A DNA stretch of 64,000 bases. Origin: Mycobacterium sp. PO1 (GTDB lineage: Bacteria > Actinomycetota > Actinomycetes > Mycobacteriales > Mycobacteriaceae). The position numbers and the translations under genes were made by a program. Below are positions 41,770 to 51,152 of this stretch, one piece after another; the stretch's first letter is position 1, and each line of letters opens with the position of its first letter. The stretch covers positions 1 to 64,000 of the forward strand of contig NZ_BLTG01000015.1 of the NCBI RefSeq assembly GCF_017312405.1, read 5' to 3'. Under the pieces are notes generated by a model, which saw only the letters and a program-made list of their open reading frames with translations, made no database searches and had not been told where the DNA came from.

Positions 41770-41817
41770 CGTACGGTTTGTGACGGGAAATCGAGGATTT
41801 TCGTCACAATCCGTACG
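41770..41817 (-). terminator. Terminator-like hairpin directly after sucD
   Basis: CGTACGGTTTGTGACGGGAAA and its imperfect complement form a long stem 13 bp after the sucD stop. A-rich/T-rich runs lie near the loop and no U-tract follows. Position supports a terminator for sucC-sucD. Confidence 0.55.
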
Positions 41818-41829
41818 CTCGCCGGACGC

Positions 41830-42732
41830 CTACTGCGATTCGAGGATCTCGCGGGCGAGCCTGGCCGTCTCCGACGGTGTCTTGCCCACCTTCACGCCGG
41901 CGGCCTCGAGGGCCTCCTTCTTGGCGGCAGCGGTGCCCGACGACCCCGACACGATGGCCCCCGCGTGGCCCATGGTCTTGCCCTCCGGCGCGGTGAAGCC
42001 CGCGACGTAGCCGACCACCGGCTTGGAGACGTTGGCCTTGACGTAGTCGGCGGCACGCTCCTCGGCGTCACCACCGATCTCGCCGATCATGACGATGACC
42101 TTGGTCTCGGGATCCTTCTCGAACGCCTCGATGGCGTCGATGTGGGTGGTGCCGATGACCGGGTCGCCGCCGATGCCGATGGCGGTGGAGAACCCAAGAT
42201 CGCGCAGCTCGTACATCATCTGGTAGGTCAGCGTGCCCGACTTCGACACCAGACCGATCGGACCCTTGCCGGTAATGTTGTTCGGCGTGATGCCGACCAG
42301 CGACTCACCGGGGGTGATGATGCCCGGGCAGTTGGGGCCGATGATGCGGGTCTTCTGCCCCTTCTCGACGTTATAGGCCCACGCGTACGCGGTGTCCTGC
42401 ACCGGGATGCCCTCGGTGATGACCACCAGCAGCGGGATCTCGGCGTCGATCGCCTCGATGATGGCGTCCTTGGCGAACTTCGGCGGCACGAACGCGATCG
42501 AGGTGTCGGCGCCGGTCTCCTTCATGGCCTCGGCGACGCTGCCGAACACCGGCAGTTCGATCTCCTTGCCGTCTTTGTCTTCATGCGTGACGGTCGTGCC
42601 GGCCTTGCGCGCGTTGACGCCGCCGACGATCTGGGTGCCGGCCTTGAGCATCAGCTTGGTGTGCTTGGTGCCCTCGCCGCCGGTGATGCCCTGGACGATG
42701 ACCTTGGAGTCCTTGTTGAGGAAGATTGACAT
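41830..42732 (-). CDS. sucD: Succinyl-CoA synthetase alpha subunit
   Basis: SucD with SucC interconverts succinyl-CoA and succinate with NTP formation in the TCA cycle. The 300-aa protein has the CoA-binding Rossmann fold ([19 protein letters not shown]), [14 protein letters not shown] and the active-site phosphohistidine loop [17 protein letters not shown] 42732 follows the sucC stop by 12 bp. Confidence 0.97.
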   Translation of the reverse strand: MSIFLNKDSKVIVQGITGGEGTKHTKLMLKAGTQIVGGVNARKAGTTVTHEDKDGKEIELPVFGSVAEAMKETGADTSIAFVPPKFAKDAIIEAIDAEIPLLVVITEGIPVQDTAYAWAYNVEKGQKTRIIGPNCPGIITPGESLVGITPNNITGKGPIGLVSKSGTLTYQMMYELRDLGFSTAIGIGGDPVIGTTHIDAIEAFEKDPETKVIVMIGEIGGDAEERAADYVKANVSKPVVGYVAGFTAPEGKTMGHAGAIVSGSSGTAAAKKEALEAAGVKVGKTPSETARLAREILESQ

Positions 42733-42744
42733 TCTGTTGCGCCC

Positions 42745-43908
42745 CTACTTGTTCGCCAGCTCGGCGGCCTTGTCGGCGCCGGAGTCCATGGTGTCGGCCT
42801 GGATGACCAGAGGATGGTTGGCCTCGGCCAGAATCCGGCGGCCCTCGTCGACGTTGTTGCCGTCGAGGCGCACCACGAGCGGCTTGTTGGCCTCGTCACC
42901 GAGGATCTTGAGCGCGTTGACGATGCCGTTGGCGACCGCGTCGCAGGCGGTGATGCCGCCGAAGACGTTGACGAAGACGCTCTTGACCTGCTCGTCGCCC
43001 AGGATCACGTCCAACCCGTTGGCCATCACCTCGGCCGACGCGCCGCCGCCGATGTCGAGGAAGTTGGCGGGCTTGACCCCGTTGTGCTTCTCACCGGCGT
43101 AGGCGACGACGTCGAGGGTGGACATCACCAGCCCCGCGCCGTTGCCGATGATGCCGACCTCCCCGTCGAGCTTGACGTAGTTGAGGTCGTTCTCCTTGGC
43201 CTTGAGCTCGAGTGGATCGGTGGCGTCGCGGTCCTCGAACTCGGCGTGCTCGGGGTGGCGGAAGTCGGCGTTGGCGTCGAGGGTGACCTTGCCGTCCAGC
43301 GCCAGGATCTGGTCGTCCGGCGTCCGGACCAGGGGGTTGACCTCGACCAGGGTGGCGTCCTCGGAGACGAACACCTCCCACAGCTTGGCGATCGTCACGG
43401 CCGCGGCGTCGAGCACCTCGGCGGGCAGGTGGCCCTTCTCGGCGATCTCCCGGGCGAACGCCTCGTCGACACCCTTGGTCGCGTCGACGGGGATGCGGGC
43501 CAGGCGGTCGGGCTTGGTGGCGGCGACCTCTTCGATCTCCACGCCACCCTCGACCGAGCACATCGCCAGGTAGGTGCGGTTCGCGCGGTCCAGCAGGAAG
43601 GAGATGTAGTACTCCTCGGCGATGTCGCTGGCCTCGGCGACCAGCAACTTCTTGACCACGTGGCCCTTGATGTCCAGGCCCAGAATGTTCGACGCGTGGG
43701 TGAATGCGTCATCGGGGGTGGCGGCGTACTTCACGCCACCGGCTTTGCCGCGGCCACCGGTCTTGACCTGGGCCTTGACCATGACGGGCCGGCCGATCTC
43801 GGTGGCGATCGCCTTGGCGTCGTCGGCCGAGTCGGTCACCCGGCCCGGGGTGGTGGGAACGTTGTGCTTGGCGAACAGCTCTTTCGCCTGATACTCGAAG
43901 AGATCCAT
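42745..43908 (-). CDS. sucC: Succinyl-CoA synthetase beta subunit
   Basis: The 387-aa ATP-grasp subunit starts [22 protein letters not shown] and has [37 protein letters not shown] and NIFGG-like [21 protein letters not shown] 43908 is chosen over a frame 37 codons longer because it matches the conserved family start. It is the first gene of sucC-sucD. Confidence 0.97.
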   Translation of the reverse strand: MDLFEYQAKELFAKHNVPTTPGRVTDSADDAKAIATEIGRPVMVKAQVKTGGRGKAGGVKYAATPDDAFTHASNILGLDIKGHVVKKLLVAEASDIAEEYYISFLLDRANRTYLAMCSVEGGVEIEEVAATKPDRLARIPVDATKGVDEAFAREIAEKGHLPAEVLDAAAVTIAKLWEVFVSEDATLVEVNPLVRTPDDQILALDGKVTLDANADFRHPEHAEFEDRDATDPLELKAKENDLNYVKLDGEVGIIGNGAGLVMSTLDVVAYAGEKHNGVKPANFLDIGGGASAEVMANGLDVILGDEQVKSVFVNVFGGITACDAVANGIVNALKILGDEANKPLVVRLDGNNVDEGRRILAEANHPLVIQADTMDSGADKAAELANK

Positions 43909-44186
43909 GGACTCCGGAACATCCCTGTCTGCGTCGACGGTAGAAAGTTTTGTGCCCGACGGGCTCCGGAGGAACTTTATCCACACGAGCGGGGCCGGTC
44001 GCCACCGCCCACCTCTCATGTGGTCGATCTCACCGGGGCCCCTGCGGTGATTCAGGTCACATTCGGCGAGGGACTATCGTCTCGGGTTGCCACAAGTATT
44101 GGGATTTGGTTAACGTCCCTGTGGTCTAGATAACGGTCCGATCACGACGGCCCATGCGGCTCACGACGAATTAAGGACTCCTCAGG

Positions 44187-45236
44187 TTGCCTCAGCATCG
44201 CGCGCGCCGGACAACTGCAGCCGTTGTGGCACCTGTTCCGTCCGAAAGCCCGTCCGAGGTCACGGACATCATCCCGTTCAACGAGTTCGGGGATCTGGCC
44301 GAGCTCGACATGCTCTCGCAGGCCGCGTTCGACAAGGAATCGCAGGTCATCGCCGCCCCCGAGCTCGACGACCTGCATGACACCGACGATCTCGCGCCGC
44401 TGCAGCTGGCGGTCCCGTCGGAGTTCCGGGCCGAGCCGCGCGCCGAGCGCCGCACCCACGCCTACCGGGACAGCCACACCGACCTGAGCGACGGCACCGC
44501 CACCACCGACGTCATCGACATGCGCGGGCACCGCGCCGCGCACCGCAAGCCCGAGGTGCCGATCAAGGGCCGCCTGATGGTCGCGGCCATGGCAGTGGGG
44601 GCGACCGCCGCCGGCGCCTACACGATGTCCAACAGCACCCAGCAGAGCTCTGAGAGCACCGTGCTGGCCGCCGACCAGACGTCGACCGGCGGAGCGACCA
44701 TCACCGGGTCCGTCGACGGCATGCAGGTGGTCACGGTGGCTCCCGCCGTCAACTCCGCGATACACGCCGAAGAGATCACCAAGGCCGCCGCCTACGCCCA
44801 GGAACGCGCCGAACGCGAAGCCCGCCTGATCCGCCCGCAGTTCGTCATGCCGACCCGCGGGGTGTGGACCTCCGGGTTCGGCTACCGCTGGGGCGTGCTG
44901 CACGCCGGCATCGACATCGCCAACGCCATCGGTACGCCGATTCTCGCCGCCGCCGACGGCGTCGTGATCTCGGCCGGCTACCAGGGCGGCTACGGCAACA
45001 TGGTCAAGCTGCGCCACGCCGACGGAACCGTCACCCTGTACGGCCACAACAGCGCCGTTCTGGTCAACGTCGGGGAACGGGTCATGGCCGGCGACCAGAT
45101 CGCCAAGATGGGCAACACCGGCAACTCGACCGGACCCCACTGCCACTTCGAGGTGCACCTCAACGGCACCGACCGGGTGGACCCGGTCGGCTGGCTGGCC
45201 AAGCACGGGCTCACGCCCGGCAGCTACGTTGGCTGA
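44187..45236 (+). CDS. M23 (LytM) family peptidoglycan endopeptidase, membrane anchored
   Basis: The 349-aa protein (Rv0950c position) has an acidic cytoplasmic N-terminus, one membrane segment (about 130-148, LMVAAMAVGATAAGAYTM), a periplasmic linker with an Ala/Glu-rich helix, and a C-terminal LytM domain. Zinc-site residues are visible in HAGIDIAN and HCHFEVH, so it is probably an active cell-wall hydrolase acting in growth or division. The start codon is TTG 44187 with AAGGA about 8 nt upstream; no in-frame ATG fits better. The next gene starts directly after its stop. Confidence 0.87.
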   Translation: MPQHRARRTTAAVVAPVPSESPSEVTDIIPFNEFGDLAELDMLSQAAFDKESQVIAAPELDDLHDTDDLAPLQLAVPSEFRAEPRAERRTHAYRDSHTDLSDGTATTDVIDMRGHRAAHRKPEVPIKGRLMVAAMAVGATAAGAYTMSNSTQQSSESTVLAADQTSTGGATITGSVDGMQVVTVAPAVNSAIHAEEITKAAAYAQERAEREARLIRPQFVMPTRGVWTSGFGYRWGVLHAGIDIANAIGTPILAAADGVVISAGYQGGYGNMVKLRHADGTVTLYGHNSAVLVNVGERVMAGDQIAKMGNTGNSTGPHCHFEVHLNGTDRVDPVGWLAKHGLTPGSYVG

Positions 45237-45944
45237 GTGGCCGACGGAGACACCTCACCGGACAGCGACGACAGCACGCGCATTCTGCGCCGCGCCCCGT
45301 CGAACACCGGGGCGCAACCGGCCGTCTCGCGACCACCGACCCAGTCGGACCCACCGACGTCAGACCCACCGACCGGATGGGTCCCAGCGCCGGGGCCGCA
45401 ACCACCGATCAGGCCGGCTCCGCCCGCCGGAGCGGGACCGCCTACTGGACCGGAACCGCCCACCGGTCTGATCCGCCGACACCCCACCGGTGCCCAACCC
45501 GCCGTCGACGATCCGGCTACCCAGATCGTGCCCCGAGCCAAACCGATTGCCGTCGGTCCATCCCGCGCGGCTCGGGCGGACCCGACTTCGGCGATCGCGA
45601 CCTCGGTGGCCAGCATCGTCTCGGGATGGGCAACTGCCGTCATCGCCACCGATCTGATCACCGGCTGGTGGGCGACCGATCCGTTGTTCTGCGTCGCGGT
45701 GGGCTTCCTCACCACCATTTCCGCAGCGGCCACCATCGCCGGGGTCATCGCCCTGCTGTTACGCCAGCGCAACGGACGGCTGTTGGTGGTGGTAGGTGCG
45801 GTCATCGCACTGCTCATCTTCGCGAGCCTGTTCGTGGCGGGGGCGGCGCTGCCCGCGCTCGTCTACGCCATGCCGGTGCTGCCCCTGGCGTCGATCGTGG
45901 TCGCGCTGCTGCCCGCCACCGGCGCCTGGAACCGGTCCGGCTGA
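45237..45944 (+). CDS. Proline-rich membrane protein, unknown
   Basis: The 235-aa protein begins at GTG 45237, immediately after the M23 stop. Residues 1-110 are disordered and Pro/Thr-rich, with two short repeats (RILRRAPSNTGAQPAV and LIRRHPTGAQPAV). Residues 120-230 form three or four membrane helices, ending in NRSG. I do not recognise the family. Adjacent placement to the M23 gene suggests a shared envelope role. Confidence 0.7.
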   Translation: MADGDTSPDSDDSTRILRRAPSNTGAQPAVSRPPTQSDPPTSDPPTGWVPAPGPQPPIRPAPPAGAGPPTGPEPPTGLIRRHPTGAQPAVDDPATQIVPRAKPIAVGPSRAARADPTSAIATSVASIVSGWATAVIATDLITGWWATDPLFCVAVGFLTTISAAATIAGVIALLLRQRNGRLLVVVGAVIALLIFASLFVAGAALPALVYAMPVLPLASIVVALLPATGAWNRSG

Positions 45945-45951
45945 CTCGGAG

Positions 45952-48291
45952 CTACAGCTTGGCCACCGGCGCGTGGTTGTGCATCAGCTTCACCCGGCCC
46001 GCGCTGCCGAAGTCGATCAGCGACATCGCGGACTCACCGACGCCCGAGACCTCCTCGACCCGGCCCAGCCCGTACTTGTCGTGGGTGACGCGGTCGCCGG
46101 GTTCGAGCACCAGCAGCGGGCGTTTGGCGGCCGCCGGACGCATCGGCGACGGGCGCGGCGTACCGAACCGGCCCGCGCCACTCACCGGTGCCGACAGCGA
46201 CGACGCCGGCTGCTCGGTGCGGCGCCAGTCGATGAGCTCCTGGGGGATCTCGCGCAGGAACCGCGACTCGGGGTTGAGCATCGGCTGCCCCCAGGACGAG
46301 CGCACCTTCGCCCGGCTCAGATACAGCCGCTGGCGGGCCCGGGTGATGCCGACGTAGGCCAGCCGCCGCTCCTCGGACAACTCCACCGGATCACCGAGCG
46401 CGCGCATGTGCGGGAACATGCCGTCCTCCCATCCGGTGACGAACACCACCGGGAACTCCAGTCCCTTGGCCGTGTGCAACGTCATCATCGTGACCACGCC
46501 TGCACCGTGCTCGGGGATGTCGTCGGCGTCGGCGACCAGCGAGACCCGTTCGAGGAACGCGGCGAGCACGCCGGTGTCCGGGATGTCCTCGTCCACCGGC
46601 TCCGCACCGTCCTCATCGGCCAGTGCTCGCGCGTTCGCGAGGTCGATGCTGAATTCGTGGGCGACGCTGACCAATTCGTTGAGGTTGTCCAGCCGCGCGA
46701 GGTCCTGCGGGTCGTTCGACGATTCGAGTTCGGCGCGATAGCCGGTGCGATCCAGCACCGCCTCGACGAGTTCGCCCAACTCCCCGTCCAGCATGCCCCG
46801 CAGTTCGTCGAGCAGCCCGACGAACCCCGCGATCGCCTTCTCTGCCCGCGTGTTGAGCATCGGCACCCGGCCCTCGGCGGCCGCAACCAGTGCGTCGTTG
46901 AAGTTCAGACCGGTGTTCTCGGCGTGCACGGCCACACAGGCCTCGGCCCGGTCGCCGATACCACGGCGCGGGGTGTTCAGGATGCGCCGCATGCTGACCG
47001 AATCGCCGGGGTTGTCCAGTACTCGCAGGTAGGCCACGATGTCGCGAATCTCGCGGCGCTCGTAGAAGCGCACTCCCCCGACGACCTTGTAAGGGATGCC
47101 GGCGCGGATGAACACCTCCTCGATCGCCCGGGAGGAGTTGTTGGTGCGGTAGAAGACCGCGACGTCGTTGTAGGAGAAGTCGCCGACGGAATCGGACAGG
47201 GCGTCGATCTCCTGCGCGACGAACCGGGCCTCGTCGTGTTCATTGTCCGCGACGTATCCGACGATCAGCTCACCCTGACCGGAGTCGGTCCACAGCCGCT
47301 TCTCGCGCCGACCGGTGTTGCGCGCGATGACGGAGTTGGCCGCGTTGAGGATCGTCTGGGTGGACCGGTAGTTCTGCTCGAGCAGAATCGTTGTCGCGTC
47401 GGGAAAGTCGCGTTCGAAGTCTTCGATGTTGCGGATCGTCGCACCGCGGAACGCGTAGATGGACTGATCGGCGTCGCCGACCACGCACAGCTCGGCCGGC
47501 GGCACCGTGTCGGTGTCGGGCGCGCCCACTCCCACCAGTTCGCGCACCAGCACGTACTGGGCATGGTTGGTGTCCTGGTATTCGTCGACCAGGACGTGCC
47601 GGAATCGGCGCCGGTAGTACTGGGCGATCTGCGGGAAGGCCTGCAGCACCGCCACCGTCTCACCGATCAGGTCGTCGAAATCCAGCGCGTTGGCCGCCCG
47701 CAGCCGGCGCTGATACTCGGCGTACACCTCGGCGATGACGCGAGCCAGATCATCGGCCGCCTCGGAGGCCTCGGCGGCGGCCTGCTCGGGCCCGATCAAC
47801 TCGTTCTTCAGGTTCGAGATGCCGTTGGCCAGCAACCGAGGGGAATGGCGTTTGGTGTCCAGCCCCATGTCCTTGCCGATCATCAGCAGCAGGCGGCGTG
47901 AATCGTCGGCGTCGTAGATCGAGAAGTTCGAATTCAGCCCGGCCACCAGCGAGGCCTGGTTGCGCAGGATCCGCACACACGTCGAGTGGAACGTCGACAC
48001 CCACATGCTGCGCGCCCGCGGACCCACCAGACCCACCACACGCTCGCGCATCTCCGCGGCGGCCTTGTTGGTGAACGTGATGGCCAGCACCTGCCCCACC
48101 CCTACGTCGCGAGCGGCCAGCAGGTAGGCGATGCGGCGGGTGAGCACCGCCGTCTTTCCCGAACCGGCGCCGGCGACGATCAACAACGGGCTCCCCTCGT
48201 GCAACACCGCCTGGCGCTGCTGCGGGTTCAACCCGTCCAGCAGCTGATCGGTGTCGCTCGCCGGGGACGTCATCGGAAAAGGTGCAGTCAT
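45952..48291 (-). CDS. uvrD1: ATP-dependent DNA helicase UvrD1 (PcrA-like)
   Basis: The 779-aa SF1A 3'-5' helicase acts in nucleotide-excision and transcription-coupled repair. All helicase motifs are visible: Walker A GAGSGKTAVLTRRIAYL, DEYQDTN, GDADQSIYAFRGA, LEQNYRST, VMTLHTAKGLEFPVVF and AYVGITRARQRLYLS. The C-terminal Tudor-like extension (GDRVTHDKYGLGRVEEVSG) is the RNA-polymerase-binding module of PcrA/UvrD. Start ATG 48291 (a second Met at 48273 is possible). It is divergent from the chorismate mutase leader. Confidence 0.97.
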   Translation of the reverse strand: MTAPFPMTSPASDTDQLLDGLNPQQRQAVLHEGSPLLIVAGAGSGKTAVLTRRIAYLLAARDVGVGQVLAITFTNKAAAEMRERVVGLVGPRARSMWVSTFHSTCVRILRNQASLVAGLNSNFSIYDADDSRRLLLMIGKDMGLDTKRHSPRLLANGISNLKNELIGPEQAAAEASEAADDLARVIAEVYAEYQRRLRAANALDFDDLIGETVAVLQAFPQIAQYYRRRFRHVLVDEYQDTNHAQYVLVRELVGVGAPDTDTVPPAELCVVGDADQSIYAFRGATIRNIEDFERDFPDATTILLEQNYRSTQTILNAANSVIARNTGRREKRLWTDSGQGELIVGYVADNEHDEARFVAQEIDALSDSVGDFSYNDVAVFYRTNNSSRAIEEVFIRAGIPYKVVGGVRFYERREIRDIVAYLRVLDNPGDSVSMRRILNTPRRGIGDRAEACVAVHAENTGLNFNDALVAAAEGRVPMLNTRAEKAIAGFVGLLDELRGMLDGELGELVEAVLDRTGYRAELESSNDPQDLARLDNLNELVSVAHEFSIDLANARALADEDGAEPVDEDIPDTGVLAAFLERVSLVADADDIPEHGAGVVTMMTLHTAKGLEFPVVFVTGWEDGMFPHMRALGDPVELSEERRLAYVGITRARQRLYLSRAKVRSSWGQPMLNPESRFLREIPQELIDWRRTEQPASSLSAPVSGAGRFGTPRPSPMRPAAAKRPLLVLEPGDRVTHDKYGLGRVEEVSGVGESAMSLIDFGSAGRVKLMHNHAPVAKL

Positions 48292-48326
48292 ATGCGGACA
48301 AACCTACCGCTGTGAACCGACACTCT

Positions 48327-48356
48327 TTGCGCTGGCACGGCAGGTAGTGGCACACT
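48327..48356 (+). promoter_or_regulatory. Promoter of the chorismate mutase leader
   Basis: TTGCGC (48327-48332) and CACACT (48351-48356) are 18 bp apart. The predicted start, 6-7 nt downstream, coincides with the GTG of the leader peptide at 48363, so the leader would be read from a leaderless mRNA. Confidence 0.45.
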
Positions 48357-48362
48357 CGTTGG

Positions 48363-48455
48363 GTGCTCAACGCGCAGCCCGGCAACTCGCTCCTCACCCG
48401 AGGGGCTCAGCGCCGATTTTTCTACGGGTACCGGCCAGCGGTGCCCGTGGTCTAG
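48363..48455 (+). CDS. Leader peptide of the chorismate mutase attenuator
   Basis: GTG 48363 opens a 30-codon frame ending in TAG 48453-48455, upstream of a strong terminator and the chorismate mutase gene. Its centre reads RRFFYGY: Phe codons TTT and TTC at 48417-48422 and Tyr codons TAC at 48423 and 48429, four aromatic codons in five, the end products of the chorismate-prephenate branch. Ribosome stalling there under Phe/Tyr shortage would be the signal. Not matched to any database; no ribosome-binding site is present, consistent with leaderless translation. Confidence 0.7.
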   Translation: MLNAQPGNSLLTRGAQRRFFYGYRPAVPVV

Positions 48456-48465
48456 CTGCTTCCCA

Positions 48466-48507
48466 GAGCCCCGCGGTCCGCTTCCGGATCCGGGGCTCGT
48501 TTCTTGT
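48466..48507 (+). terminator. Attenuator terminator upstream of chorismate mutase
   Basis: GAGCCCCG-C-GGTCCG pairs with CGGATC-CGGGGCTC (14 bp, one bulged C, one G-U) around loop CTTC, followed by TTTCTTGT. It lies 11 nt after the leader stop and 63 nt before the gene. Competing pairings exist: GGGGCTC at 48402-48408 with GAGCCCC at 48466-48472, and CCGG/AGCGG at 48431-48441 with CCGCT/CCGG at 48478-48487. A pause hairpin CGGGTACC/GGTGCCCG (48425-48447) overlaps the aromatic codons. Confidence 0.75.
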
Positions 48508-48569
48508 GTGAGGCCCGAAACCGGATGAGACCAGACCCTTCACACAACGGAAATTCGGAGAATCACGAG

Positions 48570-48866
48570 ATGACGACGATGGAAACCGCTGCAGCCTCCT
48601 CGGACCCCTCCCAGGAGCTCGACGCCTCGGACATCGATGCCCTGCGCCAGGAGATCGACCGGCTCGACGCCGCGATCCTCGAGGCGGTGCAACGGCGGAC
48701 CCAGGTCTCACAGCTGATCGGCAAGGCACGCATGGCCTCGGGCGGCACGCGGCTGGTGCACAGCCGGGAGATGAAGGTCATCGAGCGCTACAGCGTGCTC
48801 GGCGCGGAGGGCAAGAACCTCGCGATGCTGCTGCTGCGCCTGGGCCGCGGCCGCCTCGGGCACTGA
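48570..48866 (+). CDS. Chorismate mutase (AroQ delta, MtCM type)
   Basis: The 98-aa cytosolic enzyme rearranges chorismate to prephenate for Phe and Tyr. It has the AroQ helix IDALRQEIDRLDAAILEAVQRR, KARMASGG and the C-terminal LLLRLGRGRLGH, which in M. tuberculosis Rv0948c contacts DAHP synthase and gains activity in that complex. ATG 48570 is chosen from the family length; an upstream in-frame ATG (48525) lies in the attenuator-gene spacer. Expression is apparently controlled by the upstream leader. Confidence 0.94.
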   Translation: MTTMETAAASSDPSQELDASDIDALRQEIDRLDAAILEAVQRRTQVSQLIGKARMASGGTRLVHSREMKVIERYSVLGAEGKNLAMLLLRLGRGRLGH

Positions 48867-48932
48867 TCGCACACGCCGTCGGCGTGCTGCCTGCGCGTCA
48901 TCGCCGGTAGACGCACCGAGGCCGCTCGAGCG

Positions 48933-51056
48933 TCACTTCGGCTGTATCGCCTCCACCAGCCACGGGGTGAGCCACTCCACCGCCTCCGGGGTGGGGTGCA
49001 CCCCGTCGCTGCGCATCCGGATGCCGTCGACCTTGGTGGTGTAGTAGCCGTTGGGGCTCAGCTTCTCGTTCAGATCGGCCACGGTCACGTTGGGCCGGTC
49101 GTCGACGACACCGCGCAACAGCTCGTTCCAGGTGTCGACCCGCTCCGGGTGGTCTTCGGCGTAGAGGCTGCCGTCGGGCTTCTCGGCGCGCCGGTTGTAC
49201 GGCTCGGTGGTGACGACGATGCGCGCCCCGGTCGAGCCGAGGATGTCGAGCGCACGCCGGAGCTCGGCCCGCAGATACGAGTCATAGGCTTCGTCTCCGA
49301 TGTGCGTCCAGCGTCCCTCGTTCATGCGGTCGACGATCTCCCACCGACCGACGATCAACAGCACCACGTCGGGGCGCTCGTAGGAGATCCGCTGACTCCA
49401 CCGGCTGGGCCAGGCGTCACACTCCGGCTTCTGGTCGAGCTCTTGACCGACGTATTCGTACGGGCCGCCGCGGGCGATGCCGCAACCGATGGTCGTGTAA
49501 TCGGCGAAATGCACGCCGGGCGTCGCCGGCAGATACCGCATCAGCGTCCACGCGATCGAGTCCCCGAACACCGCCACCCGCATGTCGCCGGGCGCGCCGG
49601 GACGCGGTGGCGGTGCGACCTCGACAGGGACCTCGGGCGCCACCAACGCCGCCGAATCGACCAGTGGTCCCGGCTCCGGTGTCTGGCGAGTCAGCTGCAC
49701 CGGCACGATCGTCATCGCCACCATCGCCGCGGTCGCCGCCGAGGCGGCAGCCAGCGGCAGCATCGGCACGGAGACCGGCCGCCACTCCCGGATCGGCTGT
49801 TCGATCAGCCACCAGGAGATCGCGGCGACGGCGAGGGTCGCCGCACAGCGCAGCGCGAACAACTGCCAGCCCGTCACCCCGGTGCGCTCGCCGTTGACCA
49901 GCAGGAAGATCGGCCAGTGCCAGAGGTAGACCCCGTAGGAGATTGCGCCGAGGCCCACCAGCGGCCCGGTCGACAACAACCGCGCGACGGGGCCCTCCTG
50001 ATCGAGCGCCACCGGCGCGATGACCAGCACAGCGGCCAACGCCACCGTGATCAGCAGGCCGTGCCGGAACTCCTCGGCGCTGCCGGTGGCACCGTGAGCG
50101 GCCAGCACGAGCACCACCAACCCGAGCGCGGGCAGCAGCCGGGCCGTCCAACGGGTCCAGCGGGAGCGCAGCACTGTGGCCCCGCTGGCCAGACCGCGCC
50201 AGTCCCGCACCAGCAGAGCCGCGGCGGCGGCGCCGACGAGCAACGCCTGAACGCGGGTGTCGGTGCCGAAGTACACGCGATTCAGCGACGCGTCCGCGGC
50301 CAGCATCATGCTGGCCGTCGCCGACGCGACCACCCCGGCGCAGGCGAGGACGAACACCGCCGTGCGCAGCGCGCGCGGGGTCAGTGGCGTGCCGCGACGG
50401 TAGGCCAGCGCCGCGAGTCCCGCGACCACAGCCGTCACCATCAGCGGCCACAGCAGGTAGTACTGCTCTTCGACGGCCAGCGACCACGTGTGCTGCAACG
50501 GCGACGGTGGCGCCCCGTGGCTGAAGTAGTCGCTGTGTTGGGCGACGAAGAGCCAGTTGGACATCCAGAACAGGGCGGCCACGGCTTCGTCGCGCACGTT
50601 GGCGGTGGCCTCTGCGGCGAACAGTTCGCGCGCGGTCACCACTGCCAGCACCATGACGATCAGCGCAGGCAGCAACCGCCGCGCCCGGCGAATCCAGAAG
50701 CCTTTCAAACCGATCCGGCCGGTGCGACCGACCTCGTCGAGCAGCAGTGAGGTGATCAAGAAACCACTCAGCACGAAAAACACGTCGACGCCGAGGAATC
50801 CGCCGGACATGCCCGGGACGCCGCCGTGGTCGGCGAGCACCAGCGCGACCGCGATGGCTCGGACACCGTCGAGCGCAGCGATGCCACGACCCGGGCTGAC
50901 GTAGCGGTGCGGCCCCACGCGGATCGGCGCCGCACCCAGAGCAGTGCCGGTTTTGACGGCTCGGCCGCTGGTGCGGGTCTCGACGGCTCGGCCGTCGGTG
51001 CCGGTGTTGACGGCTCGGCCGTTTGCGTAGGGTTTGACGGCTCGGCCGTCGGTCAC
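48933..51056 (-). CDS. Acyltransferase-3 / SGNH-domain membrane acyltransferase
   Basis: The 707-aa protein resembles OatA-type O-acetyltransferases of peptidoglycan or glycolipids. An N-terminal cytosolic stretch of four 9-residue repeats precedes the acyltransferase-3 domain (ALDGVRAIAVALVLADHGG, GVDVFFVLSGFLITSLL, HTWSLAVEEQYYLLWP) of ten or more helices. An extracytoplasmic SGNH hydrolase domain follows with catalytic Ser in VFGDSIAW and Asp/His in DGVHPTPEA. Start GTG 51056 with AGGAGGG upstream. The acceptor is unknown; M. tuberculosis has several paralogues (for example Rv0111, Rv0517). Confidence 0.88.
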   Translation of the reverse strand: MTDGRAVKPYANGRAVNTGTDGRAVETRTSGRAVKTGTALGAAPIRVGPHRYVSPGRGIAALDGVRAIAVALVLADHGGVPGMSGGFLGVDVFFVLSGFLITSLLLDEVGRTGRIGLKGFWIRRARRLLPALIVMVLAVVTARELFAAEATANVRDEAVAALFWMSNWLFVAQHSDYFSHGAPPSPLQHTWSLAVEEQYYLLWPLMVTAVVAGLAALAYRRGTPLTPRALRTAVFVLACAGVVASATASMMLAADASLNRVYFGTDTRVQALLVGAAAAALLVRDWRGLASGATVLRSRWTRWTARLLPALGLVVLVLAAHGATGSAEEFRHGLLITVALAAVLVIAPVALDQEGPVARLLSTGPLVGLGAISYGVYLWHWPIFLLVNGERTGVTGWQLFALRCAATLAVAAISWWLIEQPIREWRPVSVPMLPLAAASAATAAMVAMTIVPVQLTRQTPEPGPLVDSAALVAPEVPVEVAPPPRPGAPGDMRVAVFGDSIAWTLMRYLPATPGVHFADYTTIGCGIARGGPYEYVGQELDQKPECDAWPSRWSQRISYERPDVVLLIVGRWEIVDRMNEGRWTHIGDEAYDSYLRAELRRALDILGSTGARIVVTTEPYNRRAEKPDGSLYAEDHPERVDTWNELLRGVVDDRPNVTVADLNEKLSPNGYYTTKVDGIRMRSDGVHPTPEAVEWLTPWLVEAIQPK
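50946..51053 (-). repeat. 27-bp coding tandem repeat at the acyltransferase N-terminus
   Basis: Four units encode the pattern [TA]DGRAV/NGRAV plus three variable residues (residues 2-37). The GACGGCTCGGCCG core recurs every 27 bp. Confidence 0.85.
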
Positions 51057-51152
51057 GTTGAAGGGCCCTCCTTGCTGCTGTCGAGCAAGGAAGTTTATGT
51101 GTTTGCAAGGACCCGACCGGGGAGGCGCGCGGCTATCCGGTCCTGCCGGTTG

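Noticed and set aside
44020..44186. Possible c-di-AMP-type riboswitch before the M23 peptidase
   Set aside because: Some mycobacterial cell-wall hydrolase genes have such elements, but I could not find the conserved core in this leader.
49417..51108. 563-codon minus-strand frame
   Set aside because: Out-of-frame shadow of the acyltransferase gene, Arg/Gly/Ala-rich, no domains.
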